The notes under the pieces: model-generated
What the model saw: only the letters and a program-made list of their open reading frames with translations
Database searches by the model: none
Told to the model about the DNA's origin: nothing
In this document: positions 25,006 through 34,154 of the stretch, piece after piece
Layout: each line of letters opens with the position of its first letter
Numbering within the stretch: the first letter of the stretch is position 1
Translations under genes and position numbers: made by a program
Assembly: GCA_001898335.1 (NCBI GenBank)
Contig: MKTS01000015.1
Coordinates: 62,001-126,000, forward strand
Origin: Mucilaginibacter sp. 44-25
GTDB lineage: Bacteria; Bacteroidota; Bacteroidia; Sphingobacteriales; Sphingobacteriaceae
DNA: 64,000 nucleotides
Direction of reading: 5' to 3'

Positions 25006-26565
25006 TTACAAAGCCGCTAATGTATTAGAGTCAGCCAGGAATTTTTTCAAATGCCCATATAATACAACATCCAGCCCGTAAACATCAGGTCGGTACTGCA
25101 GTGTGCCGTTTTCATCGGCCCAGCAAGTAACATAAGTGATGTATACCGGTACTTTTTTAGGTAGCTCAAGCGTGGTAGGGGAAGGTTTTGGATCCGCCAT
25201 GTCCTTATCAATAGTTTCGTATGCTTTGCTATCTCCAAAGAGGCTTTTAGCCAACGCCAAAGGATCTCCTACGCGTACGCATCCGTGGCTCAAGGCTCTC
25301 ATATTCTGGTTAAAAGCATTTCTGGCAGGCGTATCATGCAAGTAAACACTGCTGTTGTTTTTAAACAGGAATTTTATCTTTCCTAAAGAGTTCAAATCGC
25401 CAGGGCGCTGTTTAAACTCATAATCGCCTTTTGATGCTTTGCTCCAGTCAATAGTTTCCGGATCGTCAACCTTTTTGCCGCCTTGATAAACATCAATGCC
25501 TTTATTTTCAAGATAGTAAGGGTCCTTTGCAGCCTCAACCATTATTTCCTTGGTGGCAATGCTTTGCGGGATGTTCCATACCGGATTAACCTGCGCTGCA
25601 TAGATCAAGCTGTTTAATTGCGGAGTTTCGCGGCTAAACGGACGGTCAATCTTGTCGTTTTCGTTGTATTCTGCTAATGATATCTGATTATCCGTATTGC
25701 GGCCTTCACCAACTATAACCCTCATGTTAAGCGCCGAATGGCCATTCTCCATAACATCCAGGCGATAGTCAGGAATATTAACAATTACATATTTATCTTC
25801 ATGCGGCTTATTTTTCCAGCGGAGGCGTTCCATATTCACTACCAGGTAGCGCTGTGTTTCTTCTTTGCTCATGCCTTGCGCGGCCCCGCCGGCAAGTAAA
25901 GCTTTCTGTAACATTAAATATTGTGGGTTCTTAGGCTGTATGCTATCTAAAAACGCCTTTAGGTTTTTTGCATGTAATGTAGCGAACATTGATGCGCTAT
26001 CGGGCCTTTTTGTAGCGGTAAAATACCGCTGGTATATCTTACGCGGGCTTACCATACCGTATTGCAAAGCATTTGAATAGGTAAGCAGTGAGTTAGCGGT
26101 AAGTAGTTCCAGTGTAGCAATATCGTGGTAAGCTTCATTCAAATCCTTGATCGCTTTTTTGTCTTTAAATTTTGCTGTCAGTTGTTTGATCTGGTCGGCC
26201 TTAAACATATTGGGGTCCAACCCATGCTGGCCAGCCTTTTCCAGGTAATTTGCGGTTAGGTCAACATCGCCATTAAAGATATGGTCCATTACAAATACCG
26301 GATCGTAACCGTTTTGTTCATAAAAAGCGGTAATGATCTGCGGTTGGCTCATATTACCTTTTTGCTGTGAAAGCACTTCTTTAAAAACCGTTTCCAGGCC
26401 TTCGGGAGTAGCGTCTTTAAAAACTTTATTCTTTGTTTTTTTATAGAGTTCGGCCCCAAGGTCCGACCGGCTTTTTTTTCCGCAGCTTTGCAGCAATAAG
26501 CCGGTTGTAAGCAGGGTTATGAAAAAGGTTATAAAGGATTTTTTGAAAGTATGCGTATGTATCAT
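25006..26565 (-). CDS. L,D-transpeptidase lipoprotein (YcbB/LdtD-like)
   Basis: 519 residues. The signal sequence ends in a lipobox, LLLQSCGKK, so it is probably a lipoprotein. Residues ~80-250 fit the L,D-transpeptidase scaffold region of YcbB-type enzymes (LYSNAL, MVSPRKIYQRYF). The catalytic domain begins near VNIPDYRLDVME and contains VNPVWNIPQSIATKE, YLHDTPARNAFNQNMRALS and the SHGCVRVGDP active site (His-Gly-Cys). It forms 3-3 peptidoglycan cross-links. Length is normal for the family. Gene ends against the shared terminator. Confidence 0.88.
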   Translation of the reverse strand: MIHTHTFKKSFITFFITLLTTGLLLQSCGKKSRSDLGAELYKKTKNKVFKDATPEGLETVFKEVLSQQKGNMSQPQIITAFYEQNGYDPVFVMDHIFNGDVDLTANYLEKAGQHGLDPNMFKADQIKQLTAKFKDKKAIKDLNEAYHDIATLELLTANSLLTYSNALQYGMVSPRKIYQRYFTATKRPDSASMFATLHAKNLKAFLDSIQPKNPQYLMLQKALLAGGAAQGMSKEETQRYLVVNMERLRWKNKPHEDKYVIVNIPDYRLDVMENGHSALNMRVIVGEGRNTDNQISLAEYNENDKIDRPFSRETPQLNSLIYAAQVNPVWNIPQSIATKEIMVEAAKDPYYLENKGIDVYQGGKKVDDPETIDWSKASKGDYEFKQRPGDLNSLGKIKFLFKNNSSVYLHDTPARNAFNQNMRALSHGCVRVGDPLALAKSLFGDSKAYETIDKDMADPKPSPTTLELPKKVPVYITYVTCWADENGTLQYRPDVYGLDVVLYGHLKKFLADSNTLAAL

Positions 26566-26673
26566 ATAATATTTAATAGATGTTACTGTTTATACAATAC
26601 TTATACCACAAGTTGTAAGACCTGGTGTTACAACTGTAATGATTAATGCGTTATTATTAAAAATGATTATATA

Positions 26674-27207
26674 ATGGGGACTGATCATCTACCCGAAGTA
26701 TGGTTAAGGGGGCCTTTGAGAAATATCCCGGCCTTGCTGCAGCCTGTTGCCCATGCGCTGCTGCAGGCACGCGAAGAACTCAATGAACTTATAAAAGACT
26801 TCCCGGACGCATGGTTATGGAAACGGGTTGCCGGAATGGCTTCGCCGGCTTTTCATTTACAGCACTTAACAGGTGTACTGGACAGGTTATTTACTTATGC
26901 CCGCAACCAGCAATTAGACGAAGCGCAACTCAATTACCTCGCTGAAGAGGGAAAGCTGACCAATAAAATATACACAGTTAAATATTTAACAGAGCGTTTT
27001 AATACCCAGGTGGATGCCGCTATAAGGCAACTGGTAGTTACGGAAGAAACAGAACTCATTGCTTTCAGGGGAGTGGGACGTAAGCAATTACCCTCAACGG
27101 TAATTGGGTTATATACACACGCAGCAGAACATACCATGCGCCATTTGGGGCAGTTGATAGTTACTGTTAAGGTGTTACAAGCAAACGTACTGGTGGTTAC
27201 TGATTAA
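26674..27207 (+). CDS. DinB-family protein
   Basis: 177 residues, four-helix DinB/YfiT-like. Candidate metal ligands are the His in FHLQHLTGVLDR and the pair in YTHAAEHTMRHLGQL, matching the usual three-His pattern. DinB-like proteins are metal-dependent thiol transferases or of unknown role. Start MGTDHLPEVWL is the first ATG. Its last 11 bp overlap the convergent HAD gene. Confidence 0.78.
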   Translation: MGTDHLPEVWLRGPLRNIPALLQPVAHALLQAREELNELIKDFPDAWLWKRVAGMASPAFHLQHLTGVLDRLFTYARNQQLDEAQLNYLAEEGKLTNKIYTVKYLTERFNTQVDAAIRQLVVTEETELIAFRGVGRKQLPSTVIGLYTHAAEHTMRHLGQLIVTVKVLQANVLVVTD

Positions 27208-27826
27208 TGATATCAGCAACGTTTGTATAACTGGCAGACCTGTGTGTAACATCCACATCAGAGAATTTTTGTTCGGGATCAAATAAGTAAGTATCAATTC
27301 CTAATTCACGGGCAAATTTGATCTCTGATTGAGGATCGTCGCCAATTACCAGTAAATCGCGGGCGTTGTACCCATTTTCTAACATGATCTGCTGGAATAT
27401 ATCTCCTTTATTTATTTTAGAAACTTCAGGGTCAACAATGTAGACTTTTTTGAAATGAGCTTTGATACCTAATTTTTCAATCTTGCTGTTCTGCAGTTTG
27501 GTAAAACCTGTTGTAACCAAAAACTTATCAATGGTTAAAGCACTGAGCGCATGATACTCGGGATAGGGCTGCATAGGCTTATCATAGCTGAAGTTTTTCA
27601 GTAAGCCCAAGCCTTTTTGCTTCAACTCTTTGCTGAAACCATATTCATCAGCGACGTGCTGATAAGGGCGGCGGGTAAGTTCGCTCTTGGCTTTAGCTGC
27701 CTTTTGCTTGTCTGATAAGCCTATCTCCTCATCAATTAGTTGAAAAAGCTGTTCAAACAGATCTGCAGCGATGGATTTTACCGGATATATGGTATTGTCG
27801 AGATCAAGTATCAGGGCGCGTTTCAT
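27197..27826 (-). CDS. HAD-superfamily hydrolase
   Basis: 209 residues. HAD motif I is ALILDLDNTIYP, motif II T in LVTTGFTKLQ, motif III a Lys near KLGIKAHFKK, motif IV VIGDDPQSEI. The helical cap (residues ~20-90) resembles pyrimidine 5'-nucleotidase/phosphoglycolate phosphatase relatives. Substrate not predictable. It starts 10 bp after the MFS gene's stop on the same strand, so it is likely cotranscribed with it, and overlaps the convergent DinB gene by 11 bp. Confidence 0.82.
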   Translation of the reverse strand: MKRALILDLDNTIYPVKSIAADLFEQLFQLIDEEIGLSDKQKAAKAKSELTRRPYQHVADEYGFSKELKQKGLGLLKNFSYDKPMQPYPEYHALSALTIDKFLVTTGFTKLQNSKIEKLGIKAHFKKVYIVDPEVSKINKGDIFQQIMLENGYNARDLLVIGDDPQSEIKFARELGIDTYLFDPEQKFSDVDVTHRSASYTNVADIINQ

Positions 27827-27836
27827 ATACGTAATA

Positions 27837-29078
27837 TTAGGTAATTAGCCGCTCATTTAAGGCAGCACCCAGTTTGTTATTATTGTAATTTAAACGATAC
27901 AATAGGTATAGCGCCACCGCTACCAAAAGGCAAATGCCGCCAAGTGAATACCATAATAATGTAAAGCTTCCCCATAAAATAATTTGCCCGCCCAGTATAG
28001 GTGCCAGTACCTGCGCTGCCGACCATGACATGGTGTACAAAGCCGCATATTGCCCCCGGTTGCGTTCGCCAGAGCGGGATATCCAGAACGAGTTCATGAA
28101 AGGCATACTTACCATTTCCCCAAAGGTGATAATGCCTACTACCAATACCCCTGATGCCGGATGCGGCGGCAATATATTCAGCAATGTAAAACCACCGCCC
28201 GTTACTAATATGCCATAGATAATGTATTGCAGCATGTGCCTGCGGCCCTCCAGGTAATTGATCATCACCAGCTCAACCAACGCGATGATAATTCCGTTAG
28301 ATGCCAGCAACAGTCCGATGAGTTTGGTGTTGAAATGCCATTGAACCTTTAAAAACACCGGCTCCATTACAAAGAACTGGAAGAAACAAAGGTTAAAGAA
28401 GGTGATCAGGATGATGAAAATGAGGTACACTTTATCTTTATATGCAGAAGCCGGTTTTAATTCATCAGAACGAGGCTTAACCGGTTTGGAAACATTAGCG
28501 CGTGGTATAAGCGCCATTAACGCCAATGCCGCGAAAATGTTGGTGCAGCCATCCACCCAAAACAACAGGTGGAAGTTGAATGAAGCCAGTAAGCCGCCAA
28601 GTGCCGCACCTACCGCCCAGCCTAAATTGGTGGCTAACCTGTGCAGCGAATAGGAACGCGTTTTATTTTCAGGCGCGCTAAAGTGCGCAACAGCCATAGC
28701 GTTAGCCGGGCGAAATGCCTCATTACAAAAGCTTAAAATAAATGTAGCTATCCCCAATGATATAAAAGTGGTTTGATAGCCCACTATTATGAACATAACA
28801 CCACCTGTGAGAAGGGTGACTGCCTGCATATCATAAAAGCCTATCCTATCGCTCAGCCAGCCACCAACGTAAGCGCCCACTATTGAGCCTGCACCGAACA
28901 AAGCCATGATGTAGCCTGCTTGTGCCACCGTAAAATGCAGTTGGTTAATGCAGTAAATGGTCATGAAAGGCACCACCATAGTACCGCTGCGGTTAATAAG
29001 CATTACAATGCTGAGGTACCAGTTGTAGCGCGCAAGCCCGCTGTATGCTTTTTTATAAAGTTGGATTAAGGAAGGCAT
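27837..29078 (-). CDS. MFS transporter
   Basis: 413 residues with about 12 hydrophobic segments. The motif A loop between TM2 and TM3 reads GGWLSDRIGFYDMQ. TM5 region has LATNLGWAVGAALGG. It resembles the multidrug/sugar efflux MFS proteins of Bacteroidota; the substrate is unknown. It lies 201 bp beyond aroC on the same strand, separated by a palindromic repeat cluster, so cotranscription with the aro operon is possible but not required. Confidence 0.82.
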   Translation of the reverse strand: MPSLIQLYKKAYSGLARYNWYLSIVMLINRSGTMVVPFMTIYCINQLHFTVAQAGYIMALFGAGSIVGAYVGGWLSDRIGFYDMQAVTLLTGGVMFIIVGYQTTFISLGIATFILSFCNEAFRPANAMAVAHFSAPENKTRSYSLHRLATNLGWAVGAALGGLLASFNFHLLFWVDGCTNIFAALALMALIPRANVSKPVKPRSDELKPASAYKDKVYLIFIILITFFNLCFFQFFVMEPVFLKVQWHFNTKLIGLLLASNGIIIALVELVMINYLEGRRHMLQYIIYGILVTGGGFTLLNILPPHPASGVLVVGIITFGEMVSMPFMNSFWISRSGERNRGQYAALYTMSWSAAQVLAPILGGQIILWGSFTLLWYSLGGICLLVAVALYLLYRLNYNNNKLGAALNERLIT

Positions 29079-29279
29079 TAACTAATGTGCAAATGTGCAG
29101 ATTTCAGATGTGCAAATATTGATGTGCAGATATGCAGATTTCAAATGTGCAAATGACCGATTCCTTTATTTCATAACCTTCAGTGAAGCGCAGGTATGCT
29201 GATTTCAGATATGCAGATGATTAGAACTATACGTTTTCGGTTCTAAAATTTGCACATCTGCACATTTAAAATCTGCACA
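29079..29279. repeat. TGTGCAAATGTGCAGATTT repeat cluster
   Basis: The aroC-MFS gap is made of many copies of TGTGCAAAT, TGTGCAGATTTCA and TATGCAGAT. The left part (29090-29155) is largely complementary to the right end (ATTTGCACATCTGCACATTT, about 29248-29268), so the RNA could form a long imperfect hairpin. A smaller cluster of the same motif is at about 30376-30412. Confidence 0.7.
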
Positions 29280-30371
29280 TTAGATCTTCGCCGAACGATT
29301 CCTCAGCAAATGGTCTGCGATAACCAAGGCGGCCATTGCTTCAACAATAGGCACCGCGCGCGGGACCACGCAAGGGTCATGCCGGCCTTTGCCGGATATT
29401 TCTGCTGCATTGCCTTCGCCATCAATAGTTTGCTGGTTGTGCATAATGGTGGCCACAGGTTTAAAGGCAACTTTAAACTCGATAGGCATACCATTGCTGA
29501 TACCGCCCTGTATACCACCGGAGAAGTTAGTACGGGTGGTTACTTTACCGCTTGCATCTTTCTGGAAAATATCGTTATGCTCAGATCCACGCATTTCGCT
29601 GCCGCTAAAACCCGAGCCGAATTCAAAACCATGAACGGCATTGATGCTGAGCATAGCTTTACCCAGATCGGCATGTAGTTTATCAAAAACAGGCTCGCCT
29701 AAACCTACCGGGCAGTTTTTTACATAACAGCTTACTTTGCCGCCAACGGTATCGCCATCTTTACGCACGCTGTCAATAAAAGTGATCATTTCTTCGGCGG
29801 TGGCTGGGTCTGCACAGCGTACAATGTTTTGTTCGCGCTGGGCTATAAAGTCATCGGCGTTGTCAATAAAAACGTTCGGCGCATCAATTTTGCCTACACT
29901 GCTTACATGCGCAACAATCTCTATGCCCTGTGTTTTGAGTAGCAATTTGGCCAAAGCGCCCGCAGCTACACGTGCTGCTGTTTCGCGGGCGGATGAGCGA
30001 CCACCACCACGATGATCGCGGATGCCGTATTTGGTAGCATAAGTATAATCGGCATGCGACGGGCGGAAAACATCTACATTATGGCTGTAATCTTTTGAAC
30101 GCTGGTCCTCATTCGGGATGATCATGGCGATAGGGGTGCCTGTTGTTTTACCTTCAAATGTGCCCGAAAGCATTTTAACGGTATCGCTTTCCTTACGTTG
30201 CGTAGTGATCTTGGACTGGCCCGGTTTACGCTTATCCAATTCGCCTTGTATGTAATCCAGGTCTACGCCAACGCCTGCAGGGCAGCCGTCAATAATGACG
30301 CCGATAGCCTCGCCATGTGATTCGCCGAATGTTGTTATCCTGAATAATTGCCCAAATGAGTTGCCTGCCAT
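29280..30371 (-). CDS. aroC: Chorismate synthase
   Basis: 363 residues, normal length. Converts 5-enolpyruvylshikimate-3-phosphate to chorismate using reduced FMN, the last step of the shikimate pathway. Signatures: GNSFGQLFRITTFGESHGEAIGVIIDG at the start, RPSHADYTYATKYGIRDHRGGGRSSARETAARVA, and the late GKGRHDPCVVPRAVPIVEAM. Fourth gene of the minus-strand operon that begins at pheA; a repeat-filled 165-bp gap separates it from aroA. Confidence 0.96.
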   Translation of the reverse strand: MAGNSFGQLFRITTFGESHGEAIGVIIDGCPAGVGVDLDYIQGELDKRKPGQSKITTQRKESDTVKMLSGTFEGKTTGTPIAMIIPNEDQRSKDYSHNVDVFRPSHADYTYATKYGIRDHRGGGRSSARETAARVAAGALAKLLLKTQGIEIVAHVSSVGKIDAPNVFIDNADDFIAQREQNIVRCADPATAEEMITFIDSVRKDGDTVGGKVSCYVKNCPVGLGEPVFDKLHADLGKAMLSINAVHGFEFGSGFSGSEMRGSEHNDIFQKDASGKVTTRTNFSGGIQGGISNGMPIEFKVAFKPVATIMHNQQTIDGEGNAAEISGKGRHDPCVVPRAVPIVEAMAALVIADHLLRNRSAKI

Positions 30372-30536
30372 AATGTTTTAATGTGCAAATGTGCGAATAT
30401 GCAAATGTGCAGATTGCTTTTAATTGATTTTTTAAAATGACGTCATTGCGAGCGTAGCGATCTTATAGGGCAAACCTTTTGATTTGCTTATAAGATTACC
30501 ACGTTGCTATCGCTCCTCGCAATGACATCCGTTTGT
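30372..30536. repeat. Composite palindromic repeat between aroA and aroC
   Basis: Contains a short TGTGCAAATGTGC cluster (30376-30412) and an 85-bp imperfect palindrome: GTCATTGCGAG (30442-30452) pairs with CTCGCAATGAC (30516-30526), and ATCTTATA (30460-30467) with TATAAGAT (30489-30496). This ATTGCGAG...CTCGCAAT design looks like a dispersed palindromic element of Bacteroidota genomes. Confidence 0.7.
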
Positions 30537-31874
30537 TTAAGCTACCGGCTCTGATTTAAAACCAACCTTTTCCAGGTCTGTCCAAAATGCCGGGTATGAT
30601 TTACTTACCACTTCCGCATCTTCTACTTCCAGCTCCGGTATCAGTATGGCCAGCGGTGCAAAGGCCATTGCCATACGGTGATCATCATACGTGCTGATGA
30701 ACATGCGCTGCGGCAAGCTGCGTTCGCTGCAATCCAGTTTGTAAACCTGACCTTTTTCTATGAGCTTAACGCCCATTTTTGCCAGCTCGGTTTGCAAGGC
30801 CAGTACCCGGTCAGTTTCCTTTATCTTTAAAGTTTCCAGGCCGGTAAAGGTTGCTTCATGCCCTAAAGCCGCGCAAACCACAATAACGGTCTGGGCCAGA
30901 TCGGGGCATTCTTTCATATCAAATATTTTACGGGCAATAGGTTTAGCCTCTTTGCTAAGGTAAACACCGCCATCCTTAAATACCGAAGTGATACCGAAAT
31001 TAGCCATGATCTCGGTGATAACGCTATCGCCTTGCAGGCTGTAAGGCGTTAACCCCGGTAAAAAAAGTTCCGCCTCGTCGCTCAGCGCCGCGATGGCATA
31101 CCAGTAAGATGCCGCGCTCCAATCGGGCTCAACATAGAGGGTGGTTGGCGTAAATTCCTGTGGTTGTATGGTAATTACATTATCTGCCCAGGTATGCCTG
31201 ATGCCGGTTTGGTTAAGCATGGCCAGCGTCATTTCCACATAGGGTTTGGAGGTTAGCTCACCTTCAATATGCAGTTCGAGGCCTTGCGGTAATTTGGGAG
31301 CTATCAGTAAAAGTGCGGTAATATACTGGCTGCTGATGTCGCCCTTTATCGTTATCGCGTTTGTTTGCTGCTCAAAGCCGCTATGGATGTGTATTGGCGG
31401 ATAACCCTCGTTATTCACATAGTCTATAGTGGCGCCCAGCTTACGCATGGCATCAACCAATATGCCTATAGGCCGCTGCTGCATACGGACAGAACCGGTT
31501 AAAGTAACATCCTTGTTAAGCAAAGGCAGGTATGCCGTAAGGAAACGCATGGCCGTACCTGCCGGGCCAACGTCCACCTGCCTGCCAGCATCAACTCCCG
31601 TGGTTAAAACAGGGCCACTTGTTGTTACCTTACCGTGTTCATCAATCTTACGCGTTTGAACAAATAGTTGCGGTGGTTCCATTTGCGTTGTATAAAGAAT
31701 GGACTTGAGTGTAACCGCGTCAGCAGCGTCAGATATATTTTCAACTTTAACTTCACCATTGCTTAAGGCTTCCAGTATAAGGGCGCGGTTACACTCGCTT
31801 TTGGAGCCGGTGAGTTGTATAGTCCCTTTAGCCGTATTACTCTGTTTGGTAAGTATGATGTTATGTTTTGCCAT
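30537..31874 (-). CDS. aroA: 3-phosphoshikimate 1-carboxyvinyltransferase (EPSP synthase)
   Basis: 445 residues. Joins phosphoenolpyruvate to shikimate-3-phosphate. The two-domain inverse-alpha/beta fold is indicated by LTGSKSECNRALILEAL near the N-terminus, GPAGTAMRFLTAYL (PEP-binding loop), SSQYITALLLIAP, and TYDDHRMAMAFAPLA near the end. The PEP loop reads VGPAGTAMR rather than the usual LGNAGTAxR, a variant seen in some Bacteroidota. Third gene of the pheA operon. Confidence 0.95.
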   Translation of the reverse strand: MAKHNIILTKQSNTAKGTIQLTGSKSECNRALILEALSNGEVKVENISDAADAVTLKSILYTTQMEPPQLFVQTRKIDEHGKVTTSGPVLTTGVDAGRQVDVGPAGTAMRFLTAYLPLLNKDVTLTGSVRMQQRPIGILVDAMRKLGATIDYVNNEGYPPIHIHSGFEQQTNAITIKGDISSQYITALLLIAPKLPQGLELHIEGELTSKPYVEMTLAMLNQTGIRHTWADNVITIQPQEFTPTTLYVEPDWSAASYWYAIAALSDEAELFLPGLTPYSLQGDSVITEIMANFGITSVFKDGGVYLSKEAKPIARKIFDMKECPDLAQTVIVVCAALGHEATFTGLETLKIKETDRVLALQTELAKMGVKLIEKGQVYKLDCSERSLPQRMFISTYDDHRMAMAFAPLAILIPELEVEDAEVVSKSYPAFWTDLEKVGFKSEPVA

Positions 31875-31889
31875 AATTAAACCGATTAT

Positions 31890-31943
31890 TTTGTGATTGG
31901 TTGATTATACTTTATAACTAATCTCTAATCAACCAATCACAAA
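31890..31943. repeat. 18-bp perfect inverted repeat between the DAHPS/CM gene and aroA
   Basis: TTTGTGATTGGTTGATTA (31890-31907) and TAATCAACCAATCACAAA (31926-31943) are exactly complementary around an 18-base AT-rich loop. It fills nearly the whole 77-bp gap. There is no T-tract, so an mRNA-stability or processing role, or a dispersed repeat, is more likely than termination. Confidence 0.8.
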
Positions 31944-31951
31944 TAACCTAT

Positions 31952-33079
31952 TTACGCGTGCGTTAATTTTTCTTCTACCTGGCCGGCCTCCGCATTCATG
32001 ATCTCTGTTTGCTTGCGGATGGATTCGTTATGCACCAGTTCCAGGAATTTCTCGGTAAACTCGGCACCTAATTTAAGCGCTTTGGCATAACCAATACGTT
32101 TGTGCAATATCTCGTCCCAACGGTTAACCTGCAGAATGGTTAGGTTATTGTCTTTTTTGTAATTGCCTATTTTTTCAACTATCTGCATACGCTCGGCCAG
32201 TTTTTGTATCAGCAGGTCGTCGATCTTATCGATCTGGTTACGTAGTTCGCCCAGTTTATCGTTGATCTCGGTATTGCGGGTTTCGGGCTTACGTAAAGTT
32301 AAATTGTTGATGATATCAGTAAGTGCCGCCGGGGTAACCTGTTGCTTGGCATCGGTCCAGGCAACGGTAGGGTCAATGTGCGATTCGATCATCAGGCCCT
32401 GCATATCCAGGTCAATCGCTTTTTGTGAAATGTAAGCGATCAGGTCGCGGTTACCGGTAATGTGGCTTGGGTCGTTAATGATCGGAAGTTCAGGCACCAG
32501 TGTTTTCAGGCTGATGGCAACATCCCACATCGGCTCGTTACGGAAGGCTGATTTTTCGTAAGATGAGAAACCACGGTGAATGGCTGCCAATTTGGTGATA
32601 CCCGCGTTATTGATACGCTCTAAAGCGCCAACCCATAGAGAAAGGTCGGGGTTTACCGGGTTTTTAACCATAACAGGTACATCAACACCTTTAAGAGCGT
32701 CAGCAATTTCCTGCACGGTGAAAGGGTTAGCGGTTGAACGTGCACCTACCCAAAGAATATCTACACCTGCTGCCAGGGCTTCTTCAACGTGTTTCGCGGT
32801 AGCTACCTCAACAGCAGTAGGTAAACCGGTTTCTGCTTTGGCACGTTTTAACCACTCCAGGCCAATGCTGCCAATACCTTCAAACTCACCCGGGCGGGTA
32901 CGTGGTTTCCAGATACCTGCACGCAGCGCGGTAACCTTGCCTGTTTTAGCTAATAAATGCGCGGTGGCTACCAACTGGTCTTCAGTTTCGGCACTGCAAG
33001 GGCCTGCAATTAATAAAGGCTGCTTACCTTCTTTATTTATCCAGGTGTTTAGGGGCTGTATGTTTAAGTTCAGTTTCAT
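31952..33079 (-). CDS. Bifunctional DAHP synthase / chorismate mutase
   Basis: 375 residues. Residues ~20-255 are a KDPG-aldolase-like DAHP synthase (LLIAGPCSAETEDQL, ALRAGIWKPRTRPGEFEG, AIHRGFSSYEKS, NDPSHITGNRDLI), which starts the shikimate pathway from PEP and erythrose-4-phosphate. Residues ~280-360 are an AroQ chorismate mutase helix bundle (LGELRNQIDKIDDLLIQKLAERM, then IGNYKK), which turns chorismate into prephenate. The fused mutase usually gives feedback control over the synthase. Second gene of the operon after pheA. Confidence 0.94.
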   Translation of the reverse strand: MKLNLNIQPLNTWINKEGKQPLLIAGPCSAETEDQLVATAHLLAKTGKVTALRAGIWKPRTRPGEFEGIGSIGLEWLKRAKAETGLPTAVEVATAKHVEEALAAGVDILWVGARSTANPFTVQEIADALKGVDVPVMVKNPVNPDLSLWVGALERINNAGITKLAAIHRGFSSYEKSAFRNEPMWDVAISLKTLVPELPIINDPSHITGNRDLIAYISQKAIDLDMQGLMIESHIDPTVAWTDAKQQVTPAALTDIINNLTLRKPETRNTEINDKLGELRNQIDKIDDLLIQKLAERMQIVEKIGNYKKDNNLTILQVNRWDEILHKRIGYAKALKLGAEFTEKFLELVHNESIRKQTEIMNAEAGQVEEKLTHA

Positions 33080-33093
33080 ATCGTTTTTTTATT

Positions 33094-33225
33094 GGTCCGG
33101 AAGTCCGATAAGTCGGAAAGTCCGGGGTGTATTTTTAATTTCTTTAAATTTTTTCTTTCGGACTTCCAGTCTTCGGACTTCCGGTTTATTTCTCTTTCGG
33201 CCTCCCGGACTTTCCGGATTTTCCG
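33094..33225. repeat. GGAAGTCCG-type palindromic repeat between pheA and the DAHPS/CM gene
   Basis: CGGAAAGTCCGG (33114-33125) pairs with CCGGACTTTCCG (33205-33216), and further GGAAGTCCG/CGGACTTCC copies lie inside, so several alternative hairpins are possible. The 154-bp gap holds nothing else. Confidence 0.7.
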
Positions 33226-33233
33226 ACTCATCG

Positions 33234-34142
33234 CTACTCTATCTTTTTCACGGTAATATAGCGTTTGGTATTACTTTGCTTTGGCGGCTGCTTGGGCGAA
33301 TTGTCTTCTTCGTAACGCCGGTATTCGCCCAAAATATTAAAGTTGTGTGTATACTTTAATATCTGTTTTATGGCATTGTCAAACTGCTTGGTTTCCGTCC
33401 ATTCAATGTCTACATAAAAATTGTATTCATTGCGTTTACCTAATACCGGCATGCTCTGTATCTTGGTCATGTTCACCTGCTCATGCGCAAATATGTTCAG
33501 CACTTTGGCCAGCGCCCCCACTTCGTTGTTTACCTCAAAGCATAGTGAGGCTTTGTTGGCCGGTTCTTTCCTGCGGTTATTCTCATGCGTTGTCAGTATC
33601 AGGAAACGCGTAAAATTCAGCTTGTTTGATTCAATACGTCGTTCCAATACATCTAAACCATAAAGCTGAGCGGCAAGCGTATTGGCAATGGCCACCGTAT
33701 CTTTTAACTGTTCATCGCGTATGCGTTTGGCACATGCAGCGGTATCATTACTTTCAACGATCTTGAGATGCGGGTATTCATCAAAAAAATCAATACACTG
33801 GCGTATGGCAATAGGGTGCGAGGTAACGTATTTCACCTCATCAAACCGTACACCGGGCAGGGCCATCAGGTGCAGCTGTATAGGTACGTAAACCTCACCA
33901 ACTACCGGGTAGCTATAGCCCATCATGAGCGAGTAGTTAGGTAAAATGCTGCCGGCAATGCTGTTTTCAATAGCCATTACCAGGTAGTCGGCCTCTTTGT
34001 TCTTAAGCGCCTCAAAAGTTTGCTTAAACGAGTTGCACTCAACAGTTTCAATGTTTTCACCAAAGTAACGGAAAGCGGCTTCCTCATGGAATGAAGCTTT
34101 TATGCCTTGTATGGCCACCCGTGGTTTATCAGTTTTTATCAT
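33234..34142 (-). CDS. pheA: Prephenate dehydratase with ACT domain
   Basis: 302 residues. Converts prephenate to phenylpyruvate on the way to phenylalanine. Catalytic domain ~8-195: VAIQGIKASFHEEAAFRYFG, MAIENSIAGSILPNYSLM, VTSHPIAIRQC, and LNFTRFLIL with the conserved TRF. An ACT domain follows (~205-285: LCFEVNNEVGALAKVLNIFAHEQVNMTKIQSMP), the usual phenylalanine feedback site. No chorismate mutase domain; the DAHPS fusion downstream supplies it. First gene of the aromatic operon, directly behind a leader-peptide attenuator that ends 12 bp before its ATG. Confidence 0.95.
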   Translation of the reverse strand: MIKTDKPRVAIQGIKASFHEEAAFRYFGENIETVECNSFKQTFEALKNKEADYLVMAIENSIAGSILPNYSLMMGYSYPVVGEVYVPIQLHLMALPGVRFDEVKYVTSHPIAIRQCIDFFDEYPHLKIVESNDTAACAKRIRDEQLKDTVAIANTLAAQLYGLDVLERRIESNKLNFTRFLILTTHENNRRKEPANKASLCFEVNNEVGALAKVLNIFAHEQVNMTKIQSMPVLGKRNEYNFYVDIEWTETKQFDNAIKQILKYTHNFNILGEYRRYEEDNSPKQPPKQSNTKRYITVKKIE

Positions 34143-34154
34143 ACCTGTAAAGCA

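Noticed and set aside
25047..25238. Other minus- and plus-strand frames of 60-235 codons overlapping well-supported genes
   Set aside because: These are shadows of the enzyme and transporter genes on the opposite strand or in another frame, with no domain content of their own.
31890..31943. Second attenuator ahead of aroA
   Set aside because: The stem has no T-tract and no leader peptide with aromatic codons precedes it; it is a repeat or processing hairpin.
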